From positions 806,001 to 870,000 of the forward strand of contig NZ_VFQF01000003.1 in NCBI RefSeq assembly GCF_006717145.1: DNA of 64,000 nt, given 5' to 3'. Positions 8,918 to 17,425 of this stretch are shown piece after piece. A program made the translations under genes and the position numbers. Each line of letters starts with the position of its first letter. Within the stretch, counting starts at the first letter, position 1. Under the pieces are notes generated by a model. That model did not search any database, was not told the DNA's origin, and saw only the letters and a list, made by a program, of their open reading frames with translations. Origin of the DNA: Humibacillus xanthopallidus. Its GTDB lineage: Bacteria; Actinomycetota; Actinomycetes; Actinomycetales; Dermatophilaceae.

Positions 8918-9508
8918 ATGTCCACGCACGCGACGGATGTCGAGGGCGCCCATGACGTGGGTGACCTCGGTGGGCTCGCCGACCTGACCGCTGCGGAGGC
9001 GAGCGCCTTCCTCACCTCTGTCACCGAGGTGGCCTCGGGCAGCTCGCCCGACACGGCCCTTCCGCTGCTGACGCTGGCGCTCTCGCAGGTGCTCGTCGCC
9101 GGCGCCCGCCTCGGGGCCATCCAGGACGTCGTGCCGACCGAGCGCTTCGAGCCCGACCCGGGGGTCGACGACGACGCCGACCCGCTGCGCGACGGCCTCG
9201 CCAACGCCCTGGCCGGCATCGACGACTACATCTACGTCATCGACCCGGTGACCTCCGGGGAGCGGGCCGACGGCTCGATCTCGGGCGACCTCGCCGACGT
9301 CGCCCTCGCGCTCTCGCACGGGCTCAAGCACTACTCGGCCGGCCGGCGGCTCGAGGCCCTGTGGTGGTGGCAGTTCAGCTACCTGTCCGAGTGGGGCGAC
9401 CGCGCCCTCGCGTCACTGCGGGCGCTGCACTCGATCCTCGGCCACCTGCGGCTCGACGCCGACGAGGAGGCCGTCGGCGAGGCGGAGTTCGACGCCCTGC
9501 ACCCCTGA
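8918..9508 (+). CDS. DUF5063 domain-containing protein
   Basis: A 196-residue acidic cytoplasmic protein matching the actinobacterial DUF5063 family, recognisable by position between recR and ask and by the GLKHYSAGRRLEALWWWQFSY region. The function is unknown. The conserved recR-DUF5063-ask linkage suggests retained co-expression, but no reaction can be assigned. No clear membrane segment or signal peptide. Confidence 0.85.
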   Translation: MSTHATDVEGAHDVGDLGGLADLTAAEASAFLTSVTEVASGSSPDTALPLLTLALSQVLVAGARLGAIQDVVPTERFEPDPGVDDDADPLRDGLANALAGIDDYIYVIDPVTSGERADGSISGDLADVALALSHGLKHYSAGRRLEALWWWQFSYLSEWGDRALASLRALHSILGHLRLDADEEAVGEAEFDALHP

Positions 9509-9643
9509 ACGCCCGCAGGATTTGCGCCCGCGCGCGCCCGTCGCCGGACGTCTCAGCATGGTGACCTCCCCCGTGGGCGTCCGGGCGGCGAGCCTAGACT
9601 CGACCCGCACGAAACCGCCCCCGTGACCAGATTCGGAGCCAGT

Positions 9644-10915
9644 GTGAGCATCGTCGTCCAGAAGTACGGCGGGTCGTCCGTCTCCGACGCCGAGGCCATC
9701 AAGCGCGTGGCTCGGCGCATCGTCGAGACGCAGCGCGCGGGCCACTCGGTCTGCGTCGTCGTGTCCGCGATGGGCGACACGACCGACGAGCTGATGGACC
9801 TCGCCGAGCAGGTCACGCCCGCCCCGCCGGCCCGCGAGCTCGACATGCTGCTCACCTCGGGTGAGCGCATCTCGATGGCGCTCGTGGCGATGGCGATCGC
9901 CCAGCTCGGTGCCGAGGCGCGCTCCTTCACGGGCAGCCAGGCCGGAGTCATCACCGACGACGCGCACGGCGCAGCCCGGATCATCGACGTGACGCCCGGG
10001 CGCATCCAGAGCGCCCTCGACGCCGGTCACATCGCGATCGTCGCCGGCTTCCAGGGCGTGAGCCAGACCTCGAAGGACATCACGACGCTCGGTCGCGGCG
10101 GGTCCGACACGACCGCGGTCGCGCTCGCGGCTGCGCTCGGCGCCGACGTGTGCGAGATCTACACCGACGTCGACGGCGTCTTCACCGCCGACCCCCGCGT
10201 GCTGCCCAACGCCCGCAAGCTCGACGTGCTCTCGATGGAGGAGATGCTCGACCTCGCCGCCAACGGCAGCAAGATCCTGCACCTGCGCTGCGTCGAGTAC
10301 GCCCGCCGCTACGGCATCCCGATCCACGTGCGCTCGTCGTGGTCGCGGAAGCCCGGCACCTGGATCAAGGACAACCCCTACGAAGGAGAAGGCGCCGTGG
10401 AGGCACCGATCATCGCCGGCATCGCCCACGACCGCAGCGAGGCCAAGATCACGATCGTCGGGGTGCCCGACCGCGTCGGCATCGCGGCCAAGATCTTCGG
10501 GGCCATCGCCGAGGCCGGCCTCAACATCGACATGATCGTGCAGAACGTGTCGGCCGCCGAGACGGCCAAGACCGACATCTCCTTCACCCTCCCCAAGGCC
10601 GACGGTCCCAAGGCGATGTCGGTGCTCCAGTCGATCAAGAGCGACGTCGAGTACGCCGACCTGCGCTTCGACGACGGCGTCGGCAAGATCGCCCTCGTCG
10701 GCGCCGGGATGAAGAGCCACCCGGGCGTCTCCGCGAAGTTCTTCGGCGCCCTCGCCGAGGCCGGCATCAACATCGAGATGATCTCGACCTCCGAGATCCG
10801 CGTCTCAGCCGTGACCCGCGCCGAGGACCTCGACGAGGCCGTGCGCGCGGTGCACACCGCCTTCGGCCTCGACTCGACCGAGGACGCCATCGTCTACGGC
10901 GGAACCGGCCGCTGA
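9644..10915 (+). CDS. lysC: Aspartate kinase
   Basis: This enzyme phosphorylates aspartate at the entry to lysine, threonine and methionine synthesis. Residues 1-250 form the kinase domain (KYGGSS at 7-12, [16 protein letters not shown]), followed by two ACT domains for feedback control (from about 260). GTG at 9644 was chosen because GGAGCC lies just upstream. An in-frame GTG at 10397 with GAAGGAGA upstream would produce a 172-residue ACT-only beta subunit, as in alpha2-beta2 aspartokinases of Corynebacterium. A TAGACT at 9595-9600 may be the -10 element. Confidence 0.95.
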   Translation: MSIVVQKYGGSSVSDAEAIKRVARRIVETQRAGHSVCVVVSAMGDTTDELMDLAEQVTPAPPARELDMLLTSGERISMALVAMAIAQLGAEARSFTGSQAGVITDDAHGAARIIDVTPGRIQSALDAGHIAIVAGFQGVSQTSKDITTLGRGGSDTTAVALAAALGADVCEIYTDVDGVFTADPRVLPNARKLDVLSMEEMLDLAANGSKILHLRCVEYARRYGIPIHVRSSWSRKPGTWIKDNPYEGEGAVEAPIIAGIAHDRSEAKITIVGVPDRVGIAAKIFGAIAEAGLNIDMIVQNVSAAETAKTDISFTLPKADGPKAMSVLQSIKSDVEYADLRFDDGVGKIALVGAGMKSHPGVSAKFFGALAEAGINIEMISTSEIRVSAVTRAEDLDEAVRAVHTAFGLDSTEDAIVYGGTGR

Positions 10916-10931
10916 GCCTCCCGTCCTCCCT

Positions 10932-10964
10932 GAGGGGTCACGCCCACCGCGGGCGTGGCCCCTC
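10932..10964 (+). terminator. Hairpin terminator after aspartate kinase
   Basis: GAGGGG-T-CACGCCC, a five-base loop, then GGGCGTG-G-CCCCTC: a 13-bp stem with one mismatch, starting 17 bases after the lysC stop. GC-rich without a long U tract. Confidence 0.75.
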
Positions 10965-11049
10965 TGTCGTCCGCACGTGACCTTGGCGACGACTCCGGGG
11001 CGGGCCTCGCTCGCAGGAGGAGCATGGGGTGGGAGGGGAGGTGACCGCC

Positions 11050-12243
11050 ATGCTCCTTCGGCGTGTCATCCGGTGGTTCGTCATCGTCGTCGTGGCCGTC
11101 CATGGGCTGCTGCACCTGCTCGGGGCGGTCAAGGGCTTCGGCTGGGCGGTCGTGCCCGCGTTGAGCACGCCGATCGGACCGTGGCTGGGCCTCGCCTGGC
11201 TCGTCGTCGCGATGCTCATGCTGGCGGTGGCCGTCCTGCTCGCCCGACGCCGCTGCCCCTGGTGGCTGGCGCTCGCTGCCGCCGTCGCGTCACAGGCACT
11301 CATCGTCTCGGCGTGGCAGGACGCGAGTGCCGGCACCGCCGTCAACGTGCTGCTGCTCGTCGTGGCCGCCCATGCGTGGGCTCGCACGGGCCCTCGGAGC
11401 CTCCGCGCCGGCTACGCCCACCACGTCGAGGCGGCGCTCGCGCAGACCCGGCAGTCGGGGTTCGTCACCGAGGACCACCTCGCTACCCTCCCCGCCCCGG
11501 TCGCGCGGCTCCTGCGTCACGCAGGCGCCGTCAACCGCCCCGCCGTCATCGGCTTCCGAGCGACCATCCACGGCCGCATCCGTGGCGGCCCCGCGAAGCC
11601 GTGGATGCCCTTCACCGGCGAGCAGGTCAACGTCTACGGCCCCGAGCCCTGTCGCGTCTTCTTCATGGACGCCACGATGTTCGGCCTGCCGGTCGACGTG
11701 CTGCACGTCTTCGACCGGCAGGGTGCCACGATGCGCGTCCGTCTCGCGTCGGTCGTGCCCATCGTCAGCGCAGCCGGGGCCGAGATGGACCGCGCCGAGA
11801 CGGTGACCGTGCTCAACGACCTCTGTCTCCTCGCTCCCGCGGCGCTCGTCGGCGCGCCGATCGTGTGGGCTCCGCCCGAGAGCGAAACCTCCACTGCCAC
11901 AGCCGAGTTCACCGTGGGCCGTCAGGTCGTCTCCGCTACCCTGACCATCGATGCGGAGGGCCGGGTCACCGACTTCGTCTCCGACGACAGGCTGCGGGCC
12001 TCGCCCGACGGGCGCAGCTTCGTCCCGCAGCGCTGGTCGACGCCCGTCCGCTCCGAGGGCGAGTGGTCGGGTCACCGGGTATGCCGTGAGGGCGAGGCAC
12101 GCTGGCACGCCCCCGAGCCCGAAGGCAGCTTCACCTACCTCGACTTCGTCGTCGACGACTGGACTCCCATCGAGGGCGCGCCGTGGTCCACGGCCGAGGA
12201 CGTCCCTTCAGCGAGCGAGCGCGGGTCGGGCACCCTAGGTTGA
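11050..12243 (+). CDS. DUF6544-like protein with N-terminal membrane segments
   Basis: A 397-residue protein. The first ~115 residues hold about four hydrophobic helices. The rest is a soluble beta-rich domain (from about residue 125) with FRATIHGRIRGGPAKPWMPF, FFMDATMFGLPVDVLHVF and a C-terminal SFTYLDFVVDDW. It resembles the DUF6544 family, which has no assigned activity. ATG at 11050 was chosen because GGGGAGGTGA precedes it at ideal spacing. It is followed by a separate YCF48-like gene seven bases on. Confidence 0.7.
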   Translation: MLLRRVIRWFVIVVVAVHGLLHLLGAVKGFGWAVVPALSTPIGPWLGLAWLVVAMLMLAVAVLLARRRCPWWLALAAAVASQALIVSAWQDASAGTAVNVLLLVVAAHAWARTGPRSLRAGYAHHVEAALAQTRQSGFVTEDHLATLPAPVARLLRHAGAVNRPAVIGFRATIHGRIRGGPAKPWMPFTGEQVNVYGPEPCRVFFMDATMFGLPVDVLHVFDRQGATMRVRLASVVPIVSAAGAEMDRAETVTVLNDLCLLAPAALVGAPIVWAPPESETSTATAEFTVGRQVVSATLTIDAEGRVTDFVSDDRLRASPDGRSFVPQRWSTPVRSEGEWSGHRVCREGEARWHAPEPEGSFTYLDFVVDDWTPIEGAPWSTAEDVPSASERGSGTLG

Positions 12244-12249
12244 GGAGGC

Positions 12250-13353
12250 ATGAAGCCACCCACCCGCACCCTCTTCGTCGCCGCCACCACGATCGCACTC
12301 CTCGCTGGGGCCGCCGGCGCGTATGCCGCGAGCTCAGCGCCCGCCCGAGGTCAGGCTCCCAGCGGGGCTGAGCCGACGGCATACAGCTGGAACCTGACGC
12401 CGACGGGCACGACGGAGCGCTTCCGCGGCCTGGCTCCCGTCTCGTCGCGGGTGGCGTGGGTGAGCGGCACGAACGGGACGGTGCTGCGCACGACCGACGG
12501 CGGCGCCACGTGGAGCGACGTCAGCCCCGAGGGGCTGGGCACCGAGACGCTGCAGTTCCGCGACATCGAGGCGTTCGACGCCCGGCGTGCCGTCATCCTC
12601 TCGATCGGCGAGGGTGAGGACTCGCGCATCCTCGTCACCGACGACGGCGGCGCGAGCTGGACCGAGACCTTCCGCAACACCGACCCGGCCGCGTTCTACG
12701 ACTGCATGGCCTTCAGCTCGCCGCAGCGCGGGCTCGCCATGAGCGACCCGGTCGACGGGCGCTTCCGGCTCGTCGAGACGGCGGACGGCGGCCACACGTG
12801 GTCGCTCGTCGACCCCGCGGGCATGCCGGACGCGCTGCCCGGTGAGTTCGCCTTCGCCGCCTCGGGCACGTGCCTCGCGACGGGCCCGGGCAACCGCACC
12901 TACCTCGCGAGCGGCGGCGTCGACCCGGCGCGCCTGTTCACCTCGACCGACCGCGGCCACACGTGGACCGTCGCCGACACTCCCGTCGCCGGTGGCGGAG
13001 CGGCCGGCATCTTCTCCGTCGCCTTCCGCGACGCGCGGCGCGGTGTGCTCATCGGCGGCGACTACACCGACCCGACCAAGTCGGTCGACAACGCGGCATG
13101 GACCGCCGACGGCGGCGCGACGTGGAGCAAGCCGACGAGCAACCCCGGCGGCTACCGCTCCGGCTCCGACTGGGTGTTGGGCACCCGGGCCACCGTGCTG
13201 GCCGTCGGGCCCACCGGCTCCGACGTGTCCACGGACGGCGGTCGGTCGTGGGCCCCGTTCGACACCGGCAGCTTCGACTCGGTCGAGTGCACGAACGACG
13301 GCGCCTGCTGGGCCTCGGGCGAGCAGGGCCGGGTCGCCACCCTGACCCGCTGA
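12250..13353 (+). CDS. Secreted YCF48/BNR-repeat beta-propeller protein
   Basis: A 367-residue protein with a cleavable signal peptide (about 1-27, ending AGAYAASS). It has repeated Asp-box/BNR motifs of the form T-DGGATW: TTDGGATWS, TDDGGASWT, TADGGHTWS, TSTDRGHTWT, TADGGATWS, STDGGRSWA. These form a seven-bladed propeller as in YCF48/Hcf136-like proteins and sialidase-type folds. The substrate is unknown and enzymatic activity is not implied. GAGGAGG precedes the ATG. Confidence 0.8.
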   Translation: MKPPTRTLFVAATTIALLAGAAGAYAASSAPARGQAPSGAEPTAYSWNLTPTGTTERFRGLAPVSSRVAWVSGTNGTVLRTTDGGATWSDVSPEGLGTETLQFRDIEAFDARRAVILSIGEGEDSRILVTDDGGASWTETFRNTDPAAFYDCMAFSSPQRGLAMSDPVDGRFRLVETADGGHTWSLVDPAGMPDALPGEFAFAASGTCLATGPGNRTYLASGGVDPARLFTSTDRGHTWTVADTPVAGGGAAGIFSVAFRDARRGVLIGGDYTDPTKSVDNAAWTADGGATWSKPTSNPGGYRSGSDWVLGTRATVLAVGPTGSDVSTDGGRSWAPFDTGSFDSVECTNDGACWASGEQGRVATLTR

Positions 13354-13420
13354 CCCACCATCGGGTCGATGTATCTTCGCGCGCCATGAAACGCGCGGGT
13401 ACATCGACCCGGAGGATGGG
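13354..13420 (+). terminator. Large near-palindromic hairpin after the BNR gene
   Basis: A 67-bp imperfect palindrome begins directly after the stop codon. It has an 11-bp perfect stem GGGTCGATGTA/TACATCGACCC, flanking partly paired arms (CCCACC.../...GGATGGG) and an inner CGCGC/GCGCG pairing. It probably terminates transcription. It could also be a small stable RNA. Confidence 0.6.
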
Positions 13421-13471
13421 TAAGGGGCCAGTGCAAGAGATTCCTCGCTCGGGGGGATTGGCAATGACGCT

Positions 13472-13624
13472 ATGAGCACGTACGAGTCGCACCTCCAGGA
13501 CGACGGATCGGTCTTCCCGCCCGTCACCCCCGACCCGCCGCGGCCGCCCGGCCTGGACGAGATCTTCGTCCCCGAGATCGTTCCGGTGACGGACCCCGAC
13601 GGTCCGGACCACGCGGAGGAGTAG
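13472..13624 (+). CDS. Small proline-rich hypothetical protein (50 aa)
   Basis: A short frame starting MSTYESHLQDDGSVFPPVTP and ending DGPDHAEE. It is acidic and proline-rich, with no membrane segment or recognised domain. Codons are strongly GC3-biased like neighbouring genes, which supports coding. A G-rich stretch (GGGGGGA) lies about 15 bases upstream, further than ideal. It fills an otherwise empty 380-bp gap before topoisomerase IB. Too short for a family call. Confidence 0.45.
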   Translation: MSTYESHLQDDGSVFPPVTPDPPRPPGLDEIFVPEIVPVTDPDGPDHAEE

Positions 13625-13732
13625 CCGCGCCGCCCCGCGTGTCCGACGACTGAGCGCGACTGAGCACGGCTGCCTGCGCCCTCCCGGCGGCTCCCCGGCT
13701 GCTCCCAGCCGCCTTCCGGGTACGGATGAGTC

Positions 13733-14770
13733 GTGAGACTGCGACGGAGCGACATCGATGGGCCCGGCATCCGGCGCGTGCGTCGGGGCAAGGGGTTCGG
13801 CTACGTGGGGGCGAACGGCGAGGCCATCAGCCCCGAGGACCGCGAGCGTGCCAAGACGCTCGTCATCCCACCCGCGTGGCAGGACGTCTGGATCAGCCCC
13901 TATCGCAACGGCCACATCCAGGCCGTCGGCACCGACGACGCGGGCCGCAGGCAGTACCTCTACCACGACGCCTGGCACGAGGCCCGTGGCCGCGAGAAGC
14001 ACGACCGTGTGCTCCAGCTCGCCAAACGACTGCCGGCCGCTCGCAAGCATGTGGCCTCCGAGCTGCGCGAGTCAGGCTTCACCCGTCGCCGGGTCACCGC
14101 GGCTGGTCTGCGCATGCTCGATGCCGGCCTCTTCCGCAGCGGCGGCGACGAGTACGAGACCGAGCACGGCTCGCACGGCGTCGCCACGCTGCTCCGCAGC
14201 CACGTATCGGTCAGCGGCGAGGACATCAGCTTCGAGTTCCCCGCCAAGTCCGGCCAGCTGCGCGAGGCAGTGATGAGCGACCAGCTGCTGGCACGAATCG
14301 TGCTCTCCCTCAAGCGATCCCACTACCCGGGAGAGCGGCTGCTCGCCTACCGCGACAAGCTCGGCTGGCACGAGCTGCACTCGAGCGACCTCAACGCGGC
14401 CTTCAAGGACATCGTCGGCGAGGAGTTCACCGTCAAGGACCTCCGCACCTGGGCCGCGACGGTGACGGCAGCGGTGTCACTGGCCCAGATCGGTCCGTCG
14501 CAGACCGAGCGCGAGCTGAAGCGCGCCGAGAAGGACACCATGAAGGTCGTCTCCGAGCACCTCGGCAACACGCCCGCCGTGGCGCGCCGCTCCTACGTCG
14601 ACCCCCGGGTGCTCGACGAGTACGCCGTGGGTCGCACCATCGCCCCGAGCCTGCGCAAGATGACCAGGGCCGACCGTGAGCGCCTCCGCAACGGCGACCT
14701 CGTGCGTGTGCGCGATCGTGACGCCCTCGAGCGTGCCGTGATGCGGCTCGTCAAGGGCTCCGCTTCCTGA
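13733..14770 (+). CDS. DNA topoisomerase IB (poxvirus type)
   Basis: This enzyme relaxes supercoils by nicking one strand through a 3'-phosphotyrosine. The 345-residue protein has the N-terminal clamp domain (IPPAWQDVWISP) and a tyrosine-recombinase-like catalytic domain. Likely active residues are K172 (FPAKSG), R238 (DLRTW), H276 (SEHLGNT) and the nucleophile Y288 (RRSYVDP). Bacterial homologues are monomeric and widespread in Actinobacteria. The GTG start sits five bases after a possible -10 in TACGGAT, so the gene may be leaderless. Confidence 0.92.
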   Translation: MRLRRSDIDGPGIRRVRRGKGFGYVGANGEAISPEDRERAKTLVIPPAWQDVWISPYRNGHIQAVGTDDAGRRQYLYHDAWHEARGREKHDRVLQLAKRLPAARKHVASELRESGFTRRRVTAAGLRMLDAGLFRSGGDEYETEHGSHGVATLLRSHVSVSGEDISFEFPAKSGQLREAVMSDQLLARIVLSLKRSHYPGERLLAYRDKLGWHELHSSDLNAAFKDIVGEEFTVKDLRTWAATVTAAVSLAQIGPSQTERELKRAEKDTMKVVSEHLGNTPAVARRSYVDPRVLDEYAVGRTIAPSLRKMTRADRERLRNGDLVRVRDRDALERAVMRLVKGSAS

Positions 14771-14783
14771 GTGCTCCCAACGA

Positions 14784-14832
14784 GGTATGCCGGTGGGTTG
14801 CCTTCTCGTGGAAGGTGACCCACCGGCATACC
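14784..14832. terminator. Bidirectional hairpin terminator between convergent genes
   Basis: A perfect 15-bp stem GGTATGCCGGTGGGT/ACCCACCGGCATACC with a nested CCTTC/GAAGG loop stem. It lies between topoisomerase IB (plus) and the flavin-oxidase-like gene (minus). Both arms contain the octamer GTATGCCG. Confidence 0.85.
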
Positions 14833-14873
14833 GGCGTGTCGGACGGGCTGGTAGCCCGCCGATCAGCCTGGCG

Positions 14874-15371
14874 TCAGAGGTCGACGACCTTGTTGTCGAC
14901 GAGGTCGCCGTCGTCGAGGCGCTCGCCGGTGACCTTCGCCTTGACGAAGTTGAGGACCTGGGTCGCCTTGGAGCCGGGGGTGTCCCAGAACTCCGCGGAG
15001 TCGGCGTTGACCCTGATGAGGACGTTGTTCGGGTTCTCCGGGCCGCCCTCCATCCACGCGTCGGTGAAGGTGTTCCACAGCTCCTCGAGCTTGGCGTTGT
15101 CGTCGACGATCTCGGCAGTGCCCGACAGCGAGACCCATGAGCCGCCTGAGCTGTAGGCGACGTTGACCTTCGCCGGCGACTGCGCGGCGATGTCCTGGCA
15201 CTTGTGGCTGTCGCGCTCGGCGATGAAGAGGACGTCGCCGTCGAACTCCACCTCCTGGGTGGCCATCGGGTGGCTCACGAGGCGACCCGTCGCGTCGGTG
15301 TGGGTGAGCATGGCCACCCGGATGTCCTTGATGAGCTCGGCCACCTTGCGGGTGTCGTCGTCATGGCTCAT
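14874..15371 (-). CDS. Pyridoxamine 5'-phosphate oxidase-like (general stress) protein
   Basis: A 165-residue split-barrel flavin-binding protein. Features are VAMLTHTDATGRLVSHPMATQ near the N-terminus, LFIAERDSHKCQDI and a conserved WVSLSGTAEIV strand. Members of this general-stress family bind FMN or other cofactors and are usually not true PdxH enzymes. AAGGAGAG precedes the ATG at 15371. Monocistronic. Confidence 0.85.
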   Translation of the reverse strand: MSHDDDTRKVAELIKDIRVAMLTHTDATGRLVSHPMATQEVEFDGDVLFIAERDSHKCQDIAAQSPAKVNVAYSSGGSWVSLSGTAEIVDDNAKLEELWNTFTDAWMEGGPENPNNVLIRVNADSAEFWDTPGSKATQVLNFVKAKVTGERLDDGDLVDNKVVDL

Positions 15372-15492
15372 GGCGCTCTCCTTCGTCAGTCGACGTGGTC
15401 CGTCTCGGTTCGTCACGAGGATCGCGACCATGTCGTCGTACCCAAACCGGTCTCGGCTGCCCTGACGAGGGAGTGGGCAAGCGAGTGGGCAG

Positions 15493-15614
15493 GGTGCCGA
15501 CGGAACGCTCTTTGGATTGCGGAGCGTGCCGACGGAGTGCCCGGCGGGGCGGGGTGCCGATGGAGTGCTCGGCGGGGCGGCCTCAGGTCGGGGAGCGTGC
15601 CGACGAAGTGCTCT
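15493..15614. repeat. Four imperfect direct repeats with unit GTGCCGACGGAGTGCTC
   Basis: Units at about 15493, 15526, 15553 and 15597, separated by G-rich filler, lie in the gap upstream of the flavin-oxidase-like gene and downstream of the MFS gene. The last unit runs into CTCTTTCGATTGG, whose reverse strand CCAATCGAAAGAGCAC is alignable with the GTCGAG-core repeats elsewhere. Confidence 0.7.
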
Positions 15615-15631
15615 TTCGATTGGGGGGAGGC

Positions 15632-17089
15632 TCAGGCGGGGGCGGGCTCGGCGGCTGCGGCCTCGGCTTCGGCGGCGTCGTGCTCGAGACCCTCGGCGCG
15701 CACGGCGGGCATCAGCAGCCCCGCGAAGATGGCGATCACGGCCGTGATGAAGACGGCGAGGAAGACCGCCGTCGAGCCGGCCTGCACGGCACTGGCCGAC
15801 GACGGGCCGCCGTTGGCCGCGATGATCGCGTTGGCGACCGCGCCGAAGATGGCGACGCCGACGGCCGAGCCGACCGAGCGCATGAACATGTTCGTGCCGG
15901 TCACGACCGCGCGCTCGCTCCACGGCACCGAGGCCTGGGCCGCGATGAGGGTCGGCGTCGCGACGAGGCCGAGCCCGAGGCCGACGACGAAGGCCGACCC
16001 GGCTGTCGCCCAGACCGTCGGCGTCGCCGAGGCCAGCCACAGCGCGAGGGCGCCGAGCGCGGCGATGACGAGCCCGATGAGGGCCGTCGGGCGGAAGCCG
16101 ATGCGCAGGTAGAGCCGGCCCGACTGCGCTGCCGAGATCGGCCACCCGATCGTCAGGGCGGCGACCGCGAGGCCGGCGACGATCGGCGTGACGCCGGTGG
16201 AGCGCTCGAGGAAGGTCGGCACGTAGGACGTGAGGCCGACGAGCACCGCGCCGACTCCGATCGAGATGAGGCAGGTGGCCACGATGAGCCGCCGCGAGAA
16301 GACTTCGAGGGGCAGGATCGGCTCAGCTGCGCGGCGCTCGATGAATCCGAAGACGACGAGCAGCGCGCCGCCGACCACGAAGGCGCCGATGCTCTGCCAT
16401 GACCCCCACGCCCACGCCTGCCCACCTTCGAGGACGGCAAGGATGAGCAGGGTCAGTGAGACGGTGAGCACGACGGCGCCGGCGTAGTCGATGTGGTGCT
16501 TGCGACGCTCGACCGACTCGTCGTAGTTGCGCCAGAGCATGCCGGCGGCCAGCAGGCAGAAGGGGATGTTGAGGAAGAAGATCCACCGCCACGAGCCGAA
16601 CTGCGAGAAGACCCCGCCCAGCGTCGGACCGACGACGGACGAGACGGCCCAGACGCTCGCGATGTAGCCCTGCGTCTTGGCGCGCTCGGCGACGGTGTAG
16701 ATGTCACCGGCGATCGTCGTCGTCAGCGGCAGCACCGCGCCGGCGCCGAGGCCCTGCAGGGCGCGCATGGCGATGAGCGAGCCCATGCTCCAAGCGAATC
16801 CGCACAGGATTGATCCGACGAGGAAGAGCCCGATGCCGAAGAGGATGACGGGCTTGCGCCCGACCGTGTCGGCGAGCTTGGCATAGACGGGCACCGACAC
16901 GGCCTGCGCGAGCAGGTAGACGGAGAAGAGCCACGGGAACTGCGTGAGGCCCCCGAGGTCGTTGACGATGGACGGCACTGCGGTCGCGAGGATGGTGGCG
17001 TCGAGCGCGATGAGCGCCGTGGCGAGCATCAGGGCGAGCAGGATGGGGCCGCGTTCGGACCGCAGTCCCACGGTCGTCGAGGTGGACAC
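15632..17089 (-). CDS. MFS transporter, DHA2 (EmrB/QacA-type) drug exporter
   Basis: A proton-coupled exporter of the 14-helix DHA2 class, 485 residues. TM1 carries the LDATILATAVPSIV motif (motif D1), loop 2-3 has LADTVGRKPVI (motif A), and TM5 has SVVGPTLGGVF (motif C, typical of antiporters). The C-terminal tail is Ala/Glu-rich. The GTG start at 17089 follows GAGGAGC. The substrate is unknown, and no TetR-type regulator is adjacent. Confidence 0.9.
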   Translation of the reverse strand: MSTSTTVGLRSERGPILLALMLATALIALDATILATAVPSIVNDLGGLTQFPWLFSVYLLAQAVSVPVYAKLADTVGRKPVILFGIGLFLVGSILCGFAWSMGSLIAMRALQGLGAGAVLPLTTTIAGDIYTVAERAKTQGYIASVWAVSSVVGPTLGGVFSQFGSWRWIFFLNIPFCLLAAGMLWRNYDESVERRKHHIDYAGAVVLTVSLTLLILAVLEGGQAWAWGSWQSIGAFVVGGALLVVFGFIERRAAEPILPLEVFSRRLIVATCLISIGVGAVLVGLTSYVPTFLERSTGVTPIVAGLAVAALTIGWPISAAQSGRLYLRIGFRPTALIGLVIAALGALALWLASATPTVWATAGSAFVVGLGLGLVATPTLIAAQASVPWSERAVVTGTNMFMRSVGSAVGVAIFGAVANAIIAANGGPSSASAVQAGSTAVFLAVFITAVIAIFAGLLMPAVRAEGLEHDAAEAEAAAAEPAPA

Positions 17090-17425
17090 GGTGCTCCTCG
17101 GGGTTCGGCTGCATCTCTGATGCAAATTCGTCTGGCTCCAGGACGGCAGGGTCGGCGAGGCCCGCGCGATACTCGTGTGCAACGTCACGGGACGGCATTC
17201 ATTCCCGACGCGGCCTGCGCGAGCGAGGTGGTGCGGAATCCGCAGCGGGTGGGTACGTGCCCTGGCAAGCAACGCCAGCACCACCGTCTGCACCCGCCGT
17301 GCCGGCCGCTCGCGGTCGCGCACGCCACAGTCGGCGTATGCCGCCGGGCTCGCTCCGGTTCGTCCGGAACACCACCCAGTCCGGCGGCATACGTCTCTTT
17401 GAGAGTCGTAGAGAGAGGAGCGCGA
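17090..17425. other. 336-bp intergenic region with an attenuator-like hairpin
   Basis: The region separates divergent genes (MFS exporter and carboxylate-amine ligase). No open frame looks coding. Its right part holds the hairpin described separately at 17335-17393. Otherwise I see no recognisable element. Confidence 0.5.
17335..17393 (+). promoter_or_regulatory. 13-bp hairpin upstream of the carboxylate-amine ligase
   Basis: A perfect stem CGTATGCCGCCGG/CCGGCGGCATACG encloses a 33-nt loop with its own CCGG/CCGG pairing and is followed by TCTCTTT. It looks like an intrinsic terminator but lies 33 bases before a start codon on the same strand. That suggests attenuation of the downstream gene or termination of an unseen upstream transcript. 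Confidence 0.55.

Noticed and set aside
15372..16145. N-terminal extension of the flavin-oxidase-like protein
   Set aside because: The upstream part of that frame is antisense to the MFS exporter and is preceded by no start signal, while AAGGAGAG marks the ATG at 15371.
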